DNA of 50,896 bases from positions 1 to 50,896 of the forward strand of contig JAATGT010000061.1 in assembly GCA_015654525.1 (NCBI GenBank). The letters run 5' to 3'. Position 1 is the stretch's first letter; each line of letters starts with the position of its first letter. This DNA is from Bacteroidales bacterium (GTDB lineage: Bacteria; Bacteroidota; Bacteroidia; Bacteroidales; Paludibacteraceae). This document shows, in pieces, positions 36,898 through 47,308 of the stretch. The translations under genes were made by a program, and so were the position numbers. The notes below the pieces were generated by a model that saw only the letters and a program-made list of their open reading frames with translations, did not search any database and was not told where the DNA came from.

Positions 36898-37920
36898 TTA
36901 TTTAAAAGAAACGGCAGTAACTACTTTTCGTTGTGTTCCATCGCTGGGCTTGATAGTTTCTTTCCCATTTATCAGCATACACGAAGATCCGCCACCATCA
37001 AGATTTAGCGCTTCCACACAGCCTATGCTTTGAAGTATTTTTGTTTCTTCGGCCAGTGTAAAACCGGCTACACCCGGGGTCATGTTTCTACCTTCGCAAA
37101 CAAAAAATATCATGAAGCCTTTTTTTGTAATGCCAATAGATGTTCGGGGAGCATTTATTTCGGGTTGTATGCCACTTTCATCGTCAAATAATTCCTCTGA
37201 AAACGAATTAATTGCTTTTCCATCTTTTATCAGCACCGGACCGGCACCAATAGCTGTTTTAGCTTTCCACAATGTAGCACCTGCAGGGAACGAAGCTGAG
37301 GGCATAGCCAGAGGCGTTGTTCCGCTTTTGTTTTCTGCCGGAGCAGGGTATGAATAAGTCACGTCGTTATTTGTATAAATCCAGTTCACTTTATACGTTC
37401 CATCCGTCATCAAACCAAATGCTCCTCGGGTAGGGTAATAAAGCACTGTGGCATTCGATCGGTATTCTATTTGATTGTTTGGACAAATCACTTTGCTATC
37501 GCGGCACAACATGCTCAACGAACTTCCATCCCAGAAGTATCCTCCGTTGATTATAATCGGGGCATTGTCCGCATTATAAAAATCGGTAGGCGTTGACAAA
37601 CCGGATGCTTCACCCAACACATTGAATGTAGCGCTTTTATTCATGTCTGCCACTGCAATATAAGCTATAGCACTTTTGTTTAATAATGTGGCGGATGATT
37701 TATACACTTTTATATATGAGGATAAATTGCCAAATCCTGTTTGGAGCTTCCAGCCCTGAGCCAGAATTGTAGAATCGATACTCGCACTGTCGCTAATGGG
37801 GTCATCCCACTCCCATGCAGGGGTATTATTCCCATTATGGCTGCATGCTGAAAGTGTTTGTATAAATACAAACCCAAAGGCAATGAGTAGATTCGATGTT
37901 TTACATTTTATTTTGTACAT
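36898..37920 (-). CDS. Phosphodiester glycosidase (NAGPA) family lipoprotein
   Basis: Lipobox TLSACSHNG; INGGYFWDGSSLSMLCRDSK; RTSIGITKKGFMIFFVCEGR; GCVEALNLDGGGSSCMLINGKE. Confidence 0.88.
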   Translation of the reverse strand: MYKIKCKTSNLLIAFGFVFIQTLSACSHNGNNTPAWEWDDPISDSASIDSTILAQGWKLQTGFGNLSSYIKVYKSSATLLNKSAIAYIAVADMNKSATFNVLGEASGLSTPTDFYNADNAPIIINGGYFWDGSSLSMLCRDSKVICPNNQIEYRSNATVLYYPTRGAFGLMTDGTYKVNWIYTNNDVTYSYPAPAENKSGTTPLAMPSASFPAGATLWKAKTAIGAGPVLIKDGKAINSFSEELFDDESGIQPEINAPRTSIGITKKGFMIFFVCEGRNMTPGVAGFTLAEETKILQSIGCVEALNLDGGGSSCMLINGKETIKPSDGTQRKVVTAVSFK

Positions 37921-37961
37921 ACTAAAATGAGTTATTTATGAAAATCTATCAAAGAAAGTTC

Positions 37962-37994
37962 CGGCAGCCCTTATTAATTCTAATAAGGGCACCG
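37962..37994 (-). terminator. Strong hairpin after the SusCD/DUF5018 genes
   Basis: CGG-ca-GCCCTTATTA-attc-TAATAAGGGC-a-CCG between the 38012 stop and the 37920 start. Confidence 0.75.
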
Positions 37995-38011
37995 AAACCA
38001 GATCTTTTTTT

Positions 38012-39685
38012 CTATTTTTTTAAACAATCAAACTGATAAGCACCAAGTGTCTTACAATTGTTATCGATATAATACAAAGTTAATGTATAACCATCAGCTG
38101 AAGGTACCAACAAGACATCGCCGGTTGCCGATACTCCGTCTGTACTGTTGTAAGAAGTGATAGTCGGATTGAAGGTAAGTGCCGGGGACACATCAACTGT
38201 TCCTGTAAATTGAGCCATACTTGTTACATCATACAGATAGAGCTGTGTATTTACACTCCATTGAGGAAATTGTGAAATACAGCATAATGATAGGTATTTA
38301 GCACCGTTGAAAGCTTTTACATCCAAACAATTGTTATTATAATTACCAGCATTTACTTGTCCAGTTAAACCAGCTTGGCTACTTGTTCCTTTCATATATT
38401 GTAATACATCAGCATCATAGAAAGATGTAAAATATCCATCCGAGGTATTCGTGGTAGGATAAACAATATCGCCAATGGTAGCATATGTATTCCAACCTCC
38501 AATACCAGTCATAGTAATTACTTCGGGTGCACCAACAGTTCCTCCGCTTACAATCCAGCGAACATAGCTACTTGAACCGTTAGCATTTTCAAGTTCTGCA
38601 CTGATAATGGCATCTCCATCAATGCTGCCCTGTACCGACATTTTCCGTCCCAGTATAGATCCGGTAGAATTGCTGTAAGAAATAAATACAGAAGGGGCTG
38701 TGGTTACCGATTTTGTTCTGTAAATCCTGAATGTATTACCATCTGCAGCATAGTTACACGTTAAGAGGTTTCCATTCAAATCGTTTGTTACGCAGCCTGC
38801 CGCGCTAGTCGACCCTAAGGTTATTTCACCAATTTTTGCTCCGGTAATTCTATTGAAATAAATTGGTGTAGTACCATTTCCCATATTTACAATCAGGTTA
38901 TTCCCTATAGATGCCAACGATGCATTATTTGTACCGTCCCATGCAAAGCCTTTAGTTGTAAAGTCGAACGACCATAATAAGGTTTCACTGCCCGACCGAT
39001 AACCGTAAGAAATCTTTTCGGGAGCTGCTTTGCTTACTGTATAGGTACTGGTGCTACCGTCTTGGGCGGTTACGGTAAACTGTGTACTTACGTTCAGATT
39101 CATAACAGTTGTTTTTGGGTCTGGCGAAATAATAGCATGTGGCGACAATTTGTAATCTACATTCACAGCTGAAAGATCATCGACGGTAATTAGTGAAATT
39201 ATCTTATTATCCTGATCAATAGTCCCTGTTACACCTGCAAAACCTGTTGCGTCATTTGCAGGTACAGAAAAGTAAGTAATCTGAGTACCGCTCAACTTTT
39301 TGATAGCTCCGGTAATACATATTTTTTTTGTCTCACCCTTTCCATTTGTGTAGTTGAAATAATTCTTTTGAGTCAGATCCAAAATTCCTAATTTTGGAGA
39401 AAGACTGCAATTGTCGTCCATCGAAGCAATCACTCTCATTGCAGTGATTGTCGTTGTAGTATCGGTTTCTTCCGGATAATAATATGGAATATTAATGACA
39501 ATATCGGAAGTAATGTCTGTCACAGTTGTTTTAAATGCTGCAGAAGTATGACTGCCTGTTGCAAAATAAGTAGTGAGACTGTTTAACCCGTCGCTGTTGG
39601 TTGATGAAATAAGATCATCGGGCGATTGACAACCCATGAACAGTCCCACCACAGCTGTTATAATACTATATATATACTTTTTCAT
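38012..39685 (-). CDS. DUF5018-type surface lipoprotein
   Basis: Lipobox LFMGCQSPDD; LTTYFATGSHTSAAFKTTVTDITSDIVINIPYYYPEE; directly downstream of SusD. Confidence 0.75.
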   Translation of the reverse strand: MKKYIYSIITAVVGLFMGCQSPDDLISSTNSDGLNSLTTYFATGSHTSAAFKTTVTDITSDIVINIPYYYPEETDTTTTITAMRVIASMDDNCSLSPKLGILDLTQKNYFNYTNGKGETKKICITGAIKKLSGTQITYFSVPANDATGFAGVTGTIDQDNKIISLITVDDLSAVNVDYKLSPHAIISPDPKTTVMNLNVSTQFTVTAQDGSTSTYTVSKAAPEKISYGYRSGSETLLWSFDFTTKGFAWDGTNNASLASIGNNLIVNMGNGTTPIYFNRITGAKIGEITLGSTSAAGCVTNDLNGNLLTCNYAADGNTFRIYRTKSVTTAPSVFISYSNSTGSILGRKMSVQGSIDGDAIISAELENANGSSSYVRWIVSGGTVGAPEVITMTGIGGWNTYATIGDIVYPTTNTSDGYFTSFYDADVLQYMKGTSSQAGLTGQVNAGNYNNNCLDVKAFNGAKYLSLCCISQFPQWSVNTQLYLYDVTSMAQFTGTVDVSPALTFNPTITSYNSTDGVSATGDVLLVPSADGYTLTLYYIDNNCKTLGAYQFDCLKK

Positions 39686-39792
39686 ATTGTTTTTATTATT
39701 AAGTAATAATCTTTAATGGTCTGTTTTCTGAAAGCAAAATTCAGATAAACAGTCTTGTAACTCGTAACTATTTACTTGTAACTTCTTACGTG

Positions 39793-41454
39793 TTATCTCC
39801 ATTCTTCATACTGTTGAATTGCTGTATTGTTTGTCAATTCATCTTGTGGAAGAGGAATACGATAAAGCTTTGCGGGGAAATAGCGATCTTGTTTATCGGC
39901 GTCGACATAAGTGTATGTGAAAGATCCATCAAGATTTTTAATGATCTTTAATCCATGTACCCGGTATCCGGTATATTGAGTTGCTGCTAATTGCCAGCGA
40001 CGCATATCCCAGAGCAGAAGTCCTTCGTAAGAAAGTTCTACTTTTCGTTCCTGACGAATGGCAGCCATTAATTCTGTTCCGCTTTTGCTTGTATAAGGTA
40101 GTCCGACTCTGTCTCTGATTGCTTTTACAGCTATATTGGCACTGTCTGTATTCCCTGTATGGTAACATGCCTCAGCGAAGTTTAATAATACTTCAGCATA
40201 ACGAATAGAAATCCAGGGTTGGATACTACTTGTTCTGGCTGACAGGTCGTGCGTTTCATCGACAAGTTTTCGTAAGTAATAACCGGTAGTTGTACGTCCA
40301 GCCGGAGCAGGGTCGTCACTATACTGACACCAACCATCGGTACCACTTACAAATGGTTCAATTGTACGTCCTTTCCATGAAGCTCCGTTGTATAAAATTG
40401 AAGCCTGAAAGCGTGGTTCTAATTTATCATAAGGAGGAGTAGTAGTTGTACCGGTACTGGTGTGCCATTCCGACCAATCCAGAAAGCCACCTGTTCCTGC
40501 TAATTCATACGATTCTACCATCTCCTGAGTAGGAGTTCCCAATCCGCCTTGTTGAATGCCGGTATCACCTCCGGGCGAAAATTCATCGTCAAAATTGTGA
40601 TAAACTCCGCTTACACTGTAATTGTATTCGAGAATAGCTTCTTTATTGCCTGTACTGCCTGATTTGAATGCATTTGCATAGGAGGTTGCCAGTGCATAAT
40701 TCCCCGAATTCATAACTTTGGAAGCTGCACTCTGAGCAACATCCCATCTCTCGGCATAAAGCATTGCCCGTGACAGTAATGCATAGGATGCTCCACTTGT
40801 AATCCGTCCAAAATCACTTGTTACCCAGGTGGCAGGGAGGTTTGCACCGGCAAAATTCAAATCGGCTTCTACCATATCCCAGCCTTTTGCTTCTGTACTG
40901 ATTGGGGTGTTTGCACTTATCTTATCAAGATTTTCATCGTACAAGATCACATCTTTGTAGCGTTTCAATAATTCGAAATAGTAATATGCGCGGAAAAAAC
41001 GAAGTTGACCTGCAAAGTGAGCCGTAGTTTCACTATCAAAAGAACTATATTTATTCATGTTACTGAGCGCTTCATTTACTCTACGAATCCGGGTATATAA
41101 GTCGCTCCATGCTCCCAAATCGTACGATGCCAAGCTGGCTGACATAACACTGGAAAATACGAACAGATTACATCTGTCCATATGAGTAGCATTGGTTTTA
41201 GAACCATATTTCAGAGTTTCAGTAAATCCTTCGGTCAGACCATCTATCGATTGATTTGTTCCAAAACTACCGTATAAATTGATCGAATTGTAAAAATCAT
41301 TTATGGCTAATTCTGCCAAATCCGATTGACTCCAAATTAATTTATCTGAAACTTCATTTGTAGGTGTCAGGTCAAGATAATTACTACACCCTATAAAGCT
41401 AAGTGAGCAACATATTATTACTACACTTACTATTTTTTTATTTATACTTTTCAT
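39793..41454 (-). CDS. RagB/SusD family outer membrane lipoprotein
   Basis: Lipobox FIGCSNYLDLTPTNEVSD; LRFFRAYYYFELLKRYKDV; RQERKVELSYEGLLLWDMRRWQLA. Confidence 0.96.
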   Translation of the reverse strand: MKSINKKIVSVVIICCSLSFIGCSNYLDLTPTNEVSDKLIWSQSDLAELAINDFYNSINLYGSFGTNQSIDGLTEGFTETLKYGSKTNATHMDRCNLFVFSSVMSASLASYDLGAWSDLYTRIRRVNEALSNMNKYSSFDSETTAHFAGQLRFFRAYYYFELLKRYKDVILYDENLDKISANTPISTEAKGWDMVEADLNFAGANLPATWVTSDFGRITSGASYALLSRAMLYAERWDVAQSAASKVMNSGNYALATSYANAFKSGSTGNKEAILEYNYSVSGVYHNFDDEFSPGGDTGIQQGGLGTPTQEMVESYELAGTGGFLDWSEWHTSTGTTTTPPYDKLEPRFQASILYNGASWKGRTIEPFVSGTDGWCQYSDDPAPAGRTTTGYYLRKLVDETHDLSARTSSIQPWISIRYAEVLLNFAEACYHTGNTDSANIAVKAIRDRVGLPYTSKSGTELMAAIRQERKVELSYEGLLLWDMRRWQLAATQYTGYRVHGLKIIKNLDGSFTYTYVDADKQDRYFPAKLYRIPLPQDELTNNTAIQQYEEWR

Positions 41455-41464
41455 ATCTTCAAAT

Positions 41465-44400
41465 TTAGAACGTGAGGGTAATACCTGTCATAAATGTTTT
41501 CTGTTGAGGATAGTATCCGTTATTTACACTTGGAGATTCGGGATCGATACCCTGAGGTAATCCGGATAATGTAAATAAGTTAGATCCCTGAACATAGATT
41601 CTCGTTTTGGTGATTCCTACTTTCCTCATCAATGAAGTTGGTAGTGTATAACCAATCTGGGCTGATTTCATACGAATATATTTTCCATCCCGAAACCAAA
41701 ATGTAGAAGCTAATCCATTGTTATTATGTGGATCATTGACCGTTAATCGTGGGTATGTTCCGCTTGTATTATCCGGACGCCATGCGTTTTCAACCAAATA
41801 AACGGGTGAATTTGCTCCATTGTTAAATGTCTTTGTGTAGATTGTGTTGTCGTCATATCCATTATAATAGGTACCTGTAAGCGAGACTTCGCAACTGGCA
41901 GCACCTGTAAATTGGACATTGAAATCGAAACCACGCCAATCTCCGAAAAGATTTAAACCAGCAACAAATTCTGGTTTGTTCGATTTTCCAACGTATGCTT
42001 TATCTTGATAATCAATAATTCCATCTCCATTTAAGTCTTTATATTTAATATCACCAAGACGTGGCTTTTCTCCGAATGGCCATGCTGAATTATCAATTTC
42101 TTTTTGTGTTTGGTAAAGTCCTTCAGCAACCCACCCATATAGAGTGCCAACAGCTTTTCCTGTTAGTTTTGCGTAATCAGGGGTATTTGGGCTATCGGGA
42201 TATCGCAGCCAACGGGTTTTGGCATAAGTAAGATTGAAACTACTACCAAAATTAAAGATGTTTTTACCTGTTCCAATATGGTTTCGGTGGGTCAGCGTAA
42301 CTTCGATTCCTTTACTATCTGTTCTTTCGTAGTTTTTGTATGTTGGATAATAACCCCCCATTGAGGGTGGATAGTTTGAACCCATGGTGGTAAGAATGTC
42401 ATAGGTGAAATTATAGAATGCATCAAATTCTACTCCTAGTAAGCCTTTCCACATAGTGAGATCGAAACCTCCATTGTAAGATAATGTTCGTTCCCATGTC
42501 AAGCTATTATTTGCATAGCCTGTTGTCGACATTGCGTTTACAAGATTTCCCCCGATATTTACTGCATTTGAAGTAGTGTAAGTGCTCAAGTAGGAATAAG
42601 CCGGAACTCCATCGTTACCGAGCATACCAACTGATCCGCGAATTTTCAGATTATCGATACTCTTAATATCTTTCATGAAATCTTCTCCAGATGCTCTCCA
42701 TCCGACTGAAAGCGAAGGGAAAAATCCCCAACGTTTTCCACCGACATTTCCTGAAAATTTATACGAGCCATCATAACGTCCGGTAAATTCAGCGAGGTAT
42801 TTATCGCTATAGTCGTATTTTGCACGGAAAACATAACCAAGACTTCTTGTTTCATCGCTAGAACCTGAAATAGGACTATCAGCAGATTGAGCATAGCTTA
42901 GTTCCGGTAATGATGGAAATACGGCACTTGTGCTTTTACCATAGGCTGCTAAACTATTGGTTTTGTAATCGCGAATTTCTGTCAAAATCATAGCGTCAAT
43001 GTGATGCTTCTGAGCAATTGTGGTTGTGTAGTTTATACTTCCCTGTCCAACTAACTGAGTATACTCAGTGTCACCTTCGCCTAATGAATAATAGGTATTT
43101 CCACGAGCATCAATAACTTTGTCATATGTAATATCTGAAGTCGAAGAGTCTGGAATTCTAGCCATCGATACATAATAAGGAGTGCTTAGATTTTTATTCC
43201 TTGAAGTCTCAAAGTCATAAGATCCTGTAGCTTTAAAATTCAAACCTTTTAGCCAGGGTGCATTGTATTGTAAACTAACGTTTGATTGTAAATCCAGACT
43301 ATTAGTTTTGTATGTGCCTGATTCGTTTATTGCGGCTAAAGGACTATTCGCCTGATTGCTACCATTTGGCGTTGCTACATACAGTCCGTTGTATGTTTCA
43401 GGAAGGTAGGGATGACTTGAGATCGCCTGATTTACGATGGTCATCCATGAATCACCATCTGTACCTGATGAACCTGCTTCATAGCCAGGTCGTTGTTTCC
43501 GACCAACCTGACCGGCTAAACCAAGCGAAAATTTCCAGTTGTCTGAAATATCGGCATCAATATTAGAGCGCAAGTTGTAGCGTTTGTAGGTATAATTTTT
43601 AATATTTCCTTCTTGATCAAGGTAGCCTAAGGATGTAAAATATTTCAACTTCTCGGTACCACCTTGTACTGTTACACTGTGCTGCTCATTTTTTCCTGTC
43701 CCAAATATTGCGTCCAACCAGTTGGTGTTTCCCCAACCATCGGAGTCATCGCCATTGGTCATTTTTGCAATTTGAGATTTGGTAAAAACGGGACTGCTTC
43801 CGTCCATTTCCAGAGCCTTATTATAGTAATAGGCATAGCTGGGTCCATCCAAAAATTTTGGAAAGTTTGCATTTACCGAAATTCCTACTGAACCGTTATA
43901 GGTAATCTGCGACTTACCCACATGTCCTTTCTTCGTGGTAACGATAATTACTCCACCGGCTCCTTTTAATCCATAAACTGCAGCTGCAGCTCCATCTTTT
44001 AAAACGGATATTGTCTCAATATCATTCGGGTCGATGTCGTTGATAGATCGTGGCATACCGTCGACAATATAGGTGGCACTATATATTGAACCGCGAATAG
44101 TTAATGCTGCCTGATCTTCACCAGGCTGACCAGAAGTTTGCACGGACTGGATACCGGCTACCCTACCTCCCAATAAACTCGAAACATTGGTTGATGGGGT
44201 TGTCAGTAATTGATCTCCCTTGATCTGAGAAACAGATCCGGTTAATGTGCTTTTCTTTTGGGTGCCATAACCTACCACCATCACTTCGTCAAGAAGTGCA
44301 TTATCTTCTTGCATAACGATTGTAAGTTCTTTATTTGTTCCAACCGGAACAAATTGCTTAACATAGCCTACAAATGAAAAGGCCAATACGGACTTTTGAT

Positions 44401-44623
44401 TTGTTGCTTTAATGGAGAAATGACCGCTTGCATCGGTAATTGTTCCAACTGTTGTACCTTTAACCATTACGCTAAGTCCTATAAGTGGCTCGCCATTGGT
44501 ATCTTTCACTTTTCCCTGAATGTTTATTTGTGCATTTATTATAAATGCACAACACAACATCCATAGCAGAACGAGACATCTATTGCCTCGTAGGTGCAGT
44601 TTTGATAAGTTGAAGTCTTTCAT
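41465..44623 (-). CDS. SusC/RagA family TonB-linked outer membrane protein
   Basis: 1052 aa; DEVMVVGYGTQKKSTLTGSVSQIKGD; VDGMPRSINDIDPNDIETISVLKDGAAAAVYGLKGAGGVIIVTTKKG. Confidence 0.97.
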   Translation of the reverse strand: MKDFNLSKLHLRGNRCLVLLWMLCCAFIINAQINIQGKVKDTNGEPLIGLSVMVKGTTVGTITDASGHFSIKATNQKSVLAFSFVGYVKQFVPVGTNKELTIVMQEDNALLDEVMVVGYGTQKKSTLTGSVSQIKGDQLLTTPSTNVSSLLGGRVAGIQSVQTSGQPGEDQAALTIRGSIYSATYIVDGMPRSINDIDPNDIETISVLKDGAAAAVYGLKGAGGVIIVTTKKGHVGKSQITYNGSVGISVNANFPKFLDGPSYAYYYNKALEMDGSSPVFTKSQIAKMTNGDDSDGWGNTNWLDAIFGTGKNEQHSVTVQGGTEKLKYFTSLGYLDQEGNIKNYTYKRYNLRSNIDADISDNWKFSLGLAGQVGRKQRPGYEAGSSGTDGDSWMTIVNQAISSHPYLPETYNGLYVATPNGSNQANSPLAAINESGTYKTNSLDLQSNVSLQYNAPWLKGLNFKATGSYDFETSRNKNLSTPYYVSMARIPDSSTSDITYDKVIDARGNTYYSLGEGDTEYTQLVGQGSINYTTTIAQKHHIDAMILTEIRDYKTNSLAAYGKSTSAVFPSLPELSYAQSADSPISGSSDETRSLGYVFRAKYDYSDKYLAEFTGRYDGSYKFSGNVGGKRWGFFPSLSVGWRASGEDFMKDIKSIDNLKIRGSVGMLGNDGVPAYSYLSTYTTSNAVNIGGNLVNAMSTTGYANNSLTWERTLSYNGGFDLTMWKGLLGVEFDAFYNFTYDILTTMGSNYPPSMGGYYPTYKNYERTDSKGIEVTLTHRNHIGTGKNIFNFGSSFNLTYAKTRWLRYPDSPNTPDYAKLTGKAVGTLYGWVAEGLYQTQKEIDNSAWPFGEKPRLGDIKYKDLNGDGIIDYQDKAYVGKSNKPEFVAGLNLFGDWRGFDFNVQFTGAASCEVSLTGTYYNGYDDNTIYTKTFNNGANSPVYLVENAWRPDNTSGTYPRLTVNDPHNNNGLASTFWFRDGKYIRMKSAQIGYTLPTSLMRKVGITKTRIYVQGSNLFTLSGLPQGIDPESPSVNNGYYPQQKTFMTGITLTF

Positions 44624-44726
44624 AAATTTGAATTAATAATAATTATTTAAAGGAAGTTTATTTTTATTCTTCTAATTCGCTAATACCAACACTTAAATCT
44701 GCTTACAACCTTTTATCTTTTTTGTT

Positions 44727-45893
44727 TTATTGTTTTATTTTCTCGAGTACCTGCCAACATTGGTACATCCCACGTGGTACATGGAAGCAACCTTTCCATT
44801 TTCCGCCTTTTAAATTCAGTAGTACTTCACCTTGCCGATTCAGATAACCAAACCATTCCGGATTCTCCTTATCCTTAAAGTGCGACCATGCATAATCATG
44901 GATTTTTTCGAACCATTTCAAACATTCTTCCGAACCTGTCAGCTGATAACCCTTTATCATTGTTATCATTGTTTCTATGTGAACCCACCAAAGTTTCTGA
45001 TCCCATTCCAATTGCTGGGGTGGATAACCTTTTCTGTCCATGAAATAATAAATACCCCCGTATTTTTCATCCCAACCGTATTTCACCATTTTCAAAGCAA
45101 TATAGGTTGCTTTCTGAATCAATTCCGGGCGATGTAATCGTTCTCCTAAATCCATAATAAACCACATAGCCTCGATAGCGTGCCCCGGATTTAGTAGCCG
45201 TCCTTCAAATGTGTCAGAGAGTTCACCATCAATAGTTACATTTTCAACGATCAGGCCTAGTTCGGGACGATAAAATACTTCGATTACTTCATGTATACAG
45301 GTTTCAATGGTCTCTAATAGAAAATCTTTATCTAATAAATATTCAATTTCTAATGCCAGATTACAAAGAATCATAGGTAGTGCAAAATTCTTTAAGTTGC
45401 GAGTACCAGTATGTGCTTTATTCCAAATCCCTTTAGGATTGTCTACTTTCGAAAGTATTTTTTCGAATGTGATTTTTGCAATTTGTTCATACTCTTTGTT
45501 CCCAGTAGCTAGGCCTAACTGTCCGAAAGCCATAGATGCAAATGCGTAGGAAAAAATATTATACGGATCTACCAATGCCTGCCCTTCGCGTGTAACTGAA
45601 AAATACCAGTTGTAATTGCCATCATGCCCATATTTTTTAAGAAACTCTCCACCTTGTATTGCGCAATCTAACCACTCCTGACGTTTTTCAACCTTGTTGT
45701 ATAGCATGGCAAACATCCAAACCTCTCGACCTTGTAGCCAAATGAATTTATCTGTATCAAAGACTTTTCCGGTGTCGTCTAAACAACTAAAATATCCACC
45801 AAACTTTTCATCCTGCGAGTTCTCGAGCCAAAATGGCAATACATTATTCAGTAATTCATCTTTGTATTGTTCTGCTAATCTCTTAAAATCCAT
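44727..45893 (-). CDS. AGE family epimerase/isomerase (N-acylglucosamine 2-epimerase-like)
   Basis: FDTDKFIWLQGREVWMFAMLYNKVE; LNPGHAIEAMWFIMDLGER; KLWWVHIETMITMIKGYQ. Confidence 0.9.
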   Translation of the reverse strand: MDFKRLAEQYKDELLNNVLPFWLENSQDEKFGGYFSCLDDTGKVFDTDKFIWLQGREVWMFAMLYNKVEKRQEWLDCAIQGGEFLKKYGHDGNYNWYFSVTREGQALVDPYNIFSYAFASMAFGQLGLATGNKEYEQIAKITFEKILSKVDNPKGIWNKAHTGTRNLKNFALPMILCNLALEIEYLLDKDFLLETIETCIHEVIEVFYRPELGLIVENVTIDGELSDTFEGRLLNPGHAIEAMWFIMDLGERLHRPELIQKATYIALKMVKYGWDEKYGGIYYFMDRKGYPPQQLEWDQKLWWVHIETMITMIKGYQLTGSEECLKWFEKIHDYAWSHFKDKENPEWFGYLNRQGEVLLNLKGGKWKGCFHVPRGMYQCWQVLEKIKQ

Positions 45894-45907
45894 ATTTATC
45901 TCATGTT

Positions 45908-46855
45908 TTATTGTTCAATATATTCTCGATACCTATTATACAAATGTCCGGCTTGTAAATAGGCCGATTGGGGACTCATAAAATGTGAGAACTCGAAAGT
46001 GATTGCATTCTCGATACCGGCTTCAGCTGCTAGTTCTAATTTCAATTTTAATTTTTCCCACTTAATTGGTAAAAATTTGATAGGCATGTCCCGGTCGAAG
46101 GTTTCAGAATTGGTCCAACAAGCTAAACCGTACTTGTCGCACAAACGCTTGTTTATTTTTAGAAAATCTACCAGTTCATCGTATTCTACATGACCATCTT
46201 GAAATGCTACAATATCTACAGCTCCTTGTATTCCGGCAAATATTTCGTCCCATTCTTTTTCATGACTTTGAAAAGTGACTGCTTCGGTCCGCGACGTTTC
46301 ATTGGTATATTGGCTGATATTCTTTTTTCCATCGATATAGGGTGAAATAAGTACAGGCAACCCGGAAGAGACATTCTTGCAATATCGCCCCAGCTGAGCA
46401 AACATTTCTATTATTTTACCATTGTTGCGGCTACATTCTTGCGACAGATACCATCCTGCAAATGACTTGTGATGTCCGTATGTGCTCCATACCTCATCTA
46501 TAAGTTCTTTATTTACTTCTACTTCTCGTTCATAATTTCCATCTACCCAAAATTCAGAATCAACCCAATATCTACCTGAGTCATATAGCCCAAAGTAAAA
46601 TTGCATTCCGTACTTATCACTAAGGCTTAGGAAGAGCTCTACCAAATCAATGGGTGGTGTATAACACTTCTCTCTTTTGCTAAGCACCTTCGATGGAAAT
46701 GTTTGCCAACGCTTGTAGCCAGATCGAATTAGAACGACCATTTCTATGCCGATGTCTTTCATGTATGCGAAATCAGCATCCCATTCTTTTGAACCCCAGT
46801 TTTGGTGAGGTATATCATGACTGATTTCATCTAAAAATGTGGCTTTGATTTTCAT
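45908..46855 (-). CDS. DUF4434-like putative glycoside hydrolase, cytoplasmic
   Basis: ATFLDEISHDIPHQNWGSKEWDADFAYMKDIGIEMVVLIRSGYKRW; FAGWYLSQE; no signal peptide. Confidence 0.7.
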   Translation of the reverse strand: MKIKATFLDEISHDIPHQNWGSKEWDADFAYMKDIGIEMVVLIRSGYKRWQTFPSKVLSKREKCYTPPIDLVELFLSLSDKYGMQFYFGLYDSGRYWVDSEFWVDGNYEREVEVNKELIDEVWSTYGHHKSFAGWYLSQECSRNNGKIIEMFAQLGRYCKNVSSGLPVLISPYIDGKKNISQYTNETSRTEAVTFQSHEKEWDEIFAGIQGAVDIVAFQDGHVEYDELVDFLKINKRLCDKYGLACWTNSETFDRDMPIKFLPIKWEKLKLKLELAAEAGIENAITFEFSHFMSPQSAYLQAGHLYNRYREYIEQ

Positions 46856-47252
46856 TTCTTTTTGTATTTGTTATATGGTTAAATGTCGAATTAATGTAAA
46901 TACAGAATAATATCCGCTGATTTTTTTTGTCTGGTACAACATGTCTTTTCTAGTTCCGTAAAGCATGAAATTGAATTTGTTGATTTCTGATTCATTCTCA
47001 TTTTTTTTTATAACAAGAGTCTGACGTAAGATCAAATAGAATGTTTGAATTAAGAGTTTGTTTAAAAATGTTGTTTTGATTGATTAATCCCTAAATCATA
47101 ATATTATTTTATCAACGAAGCAAAAGTAATTAAAATATTTTACTAACTATCGTGTTTTTACAAAATATTTTTCGTATATTTGTAACCTATTGATTTTATG
47201 ATATGTATTTATCTTTAGTCGGCAAATTAAACTTCAATCTTGAATTTATTTG

Positions 47253-47282
47253 TTTGTAATTATTAAAAATGAATTATATTTG
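47253..47282 (+). promoter_or_regulatory. Bacteroidetes-type promoter of the ROK gene
   Basis: TTTG (47253-47256) then TATATTTG (47275-47282), 18-bp spacer, 26 nt upstream of the ATG; another TATATTTG at 47175. Confidence 0.6.
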
Positions 47283-47308
47283 CACGTTCATTAAAAAATA
47301 TATTATCT

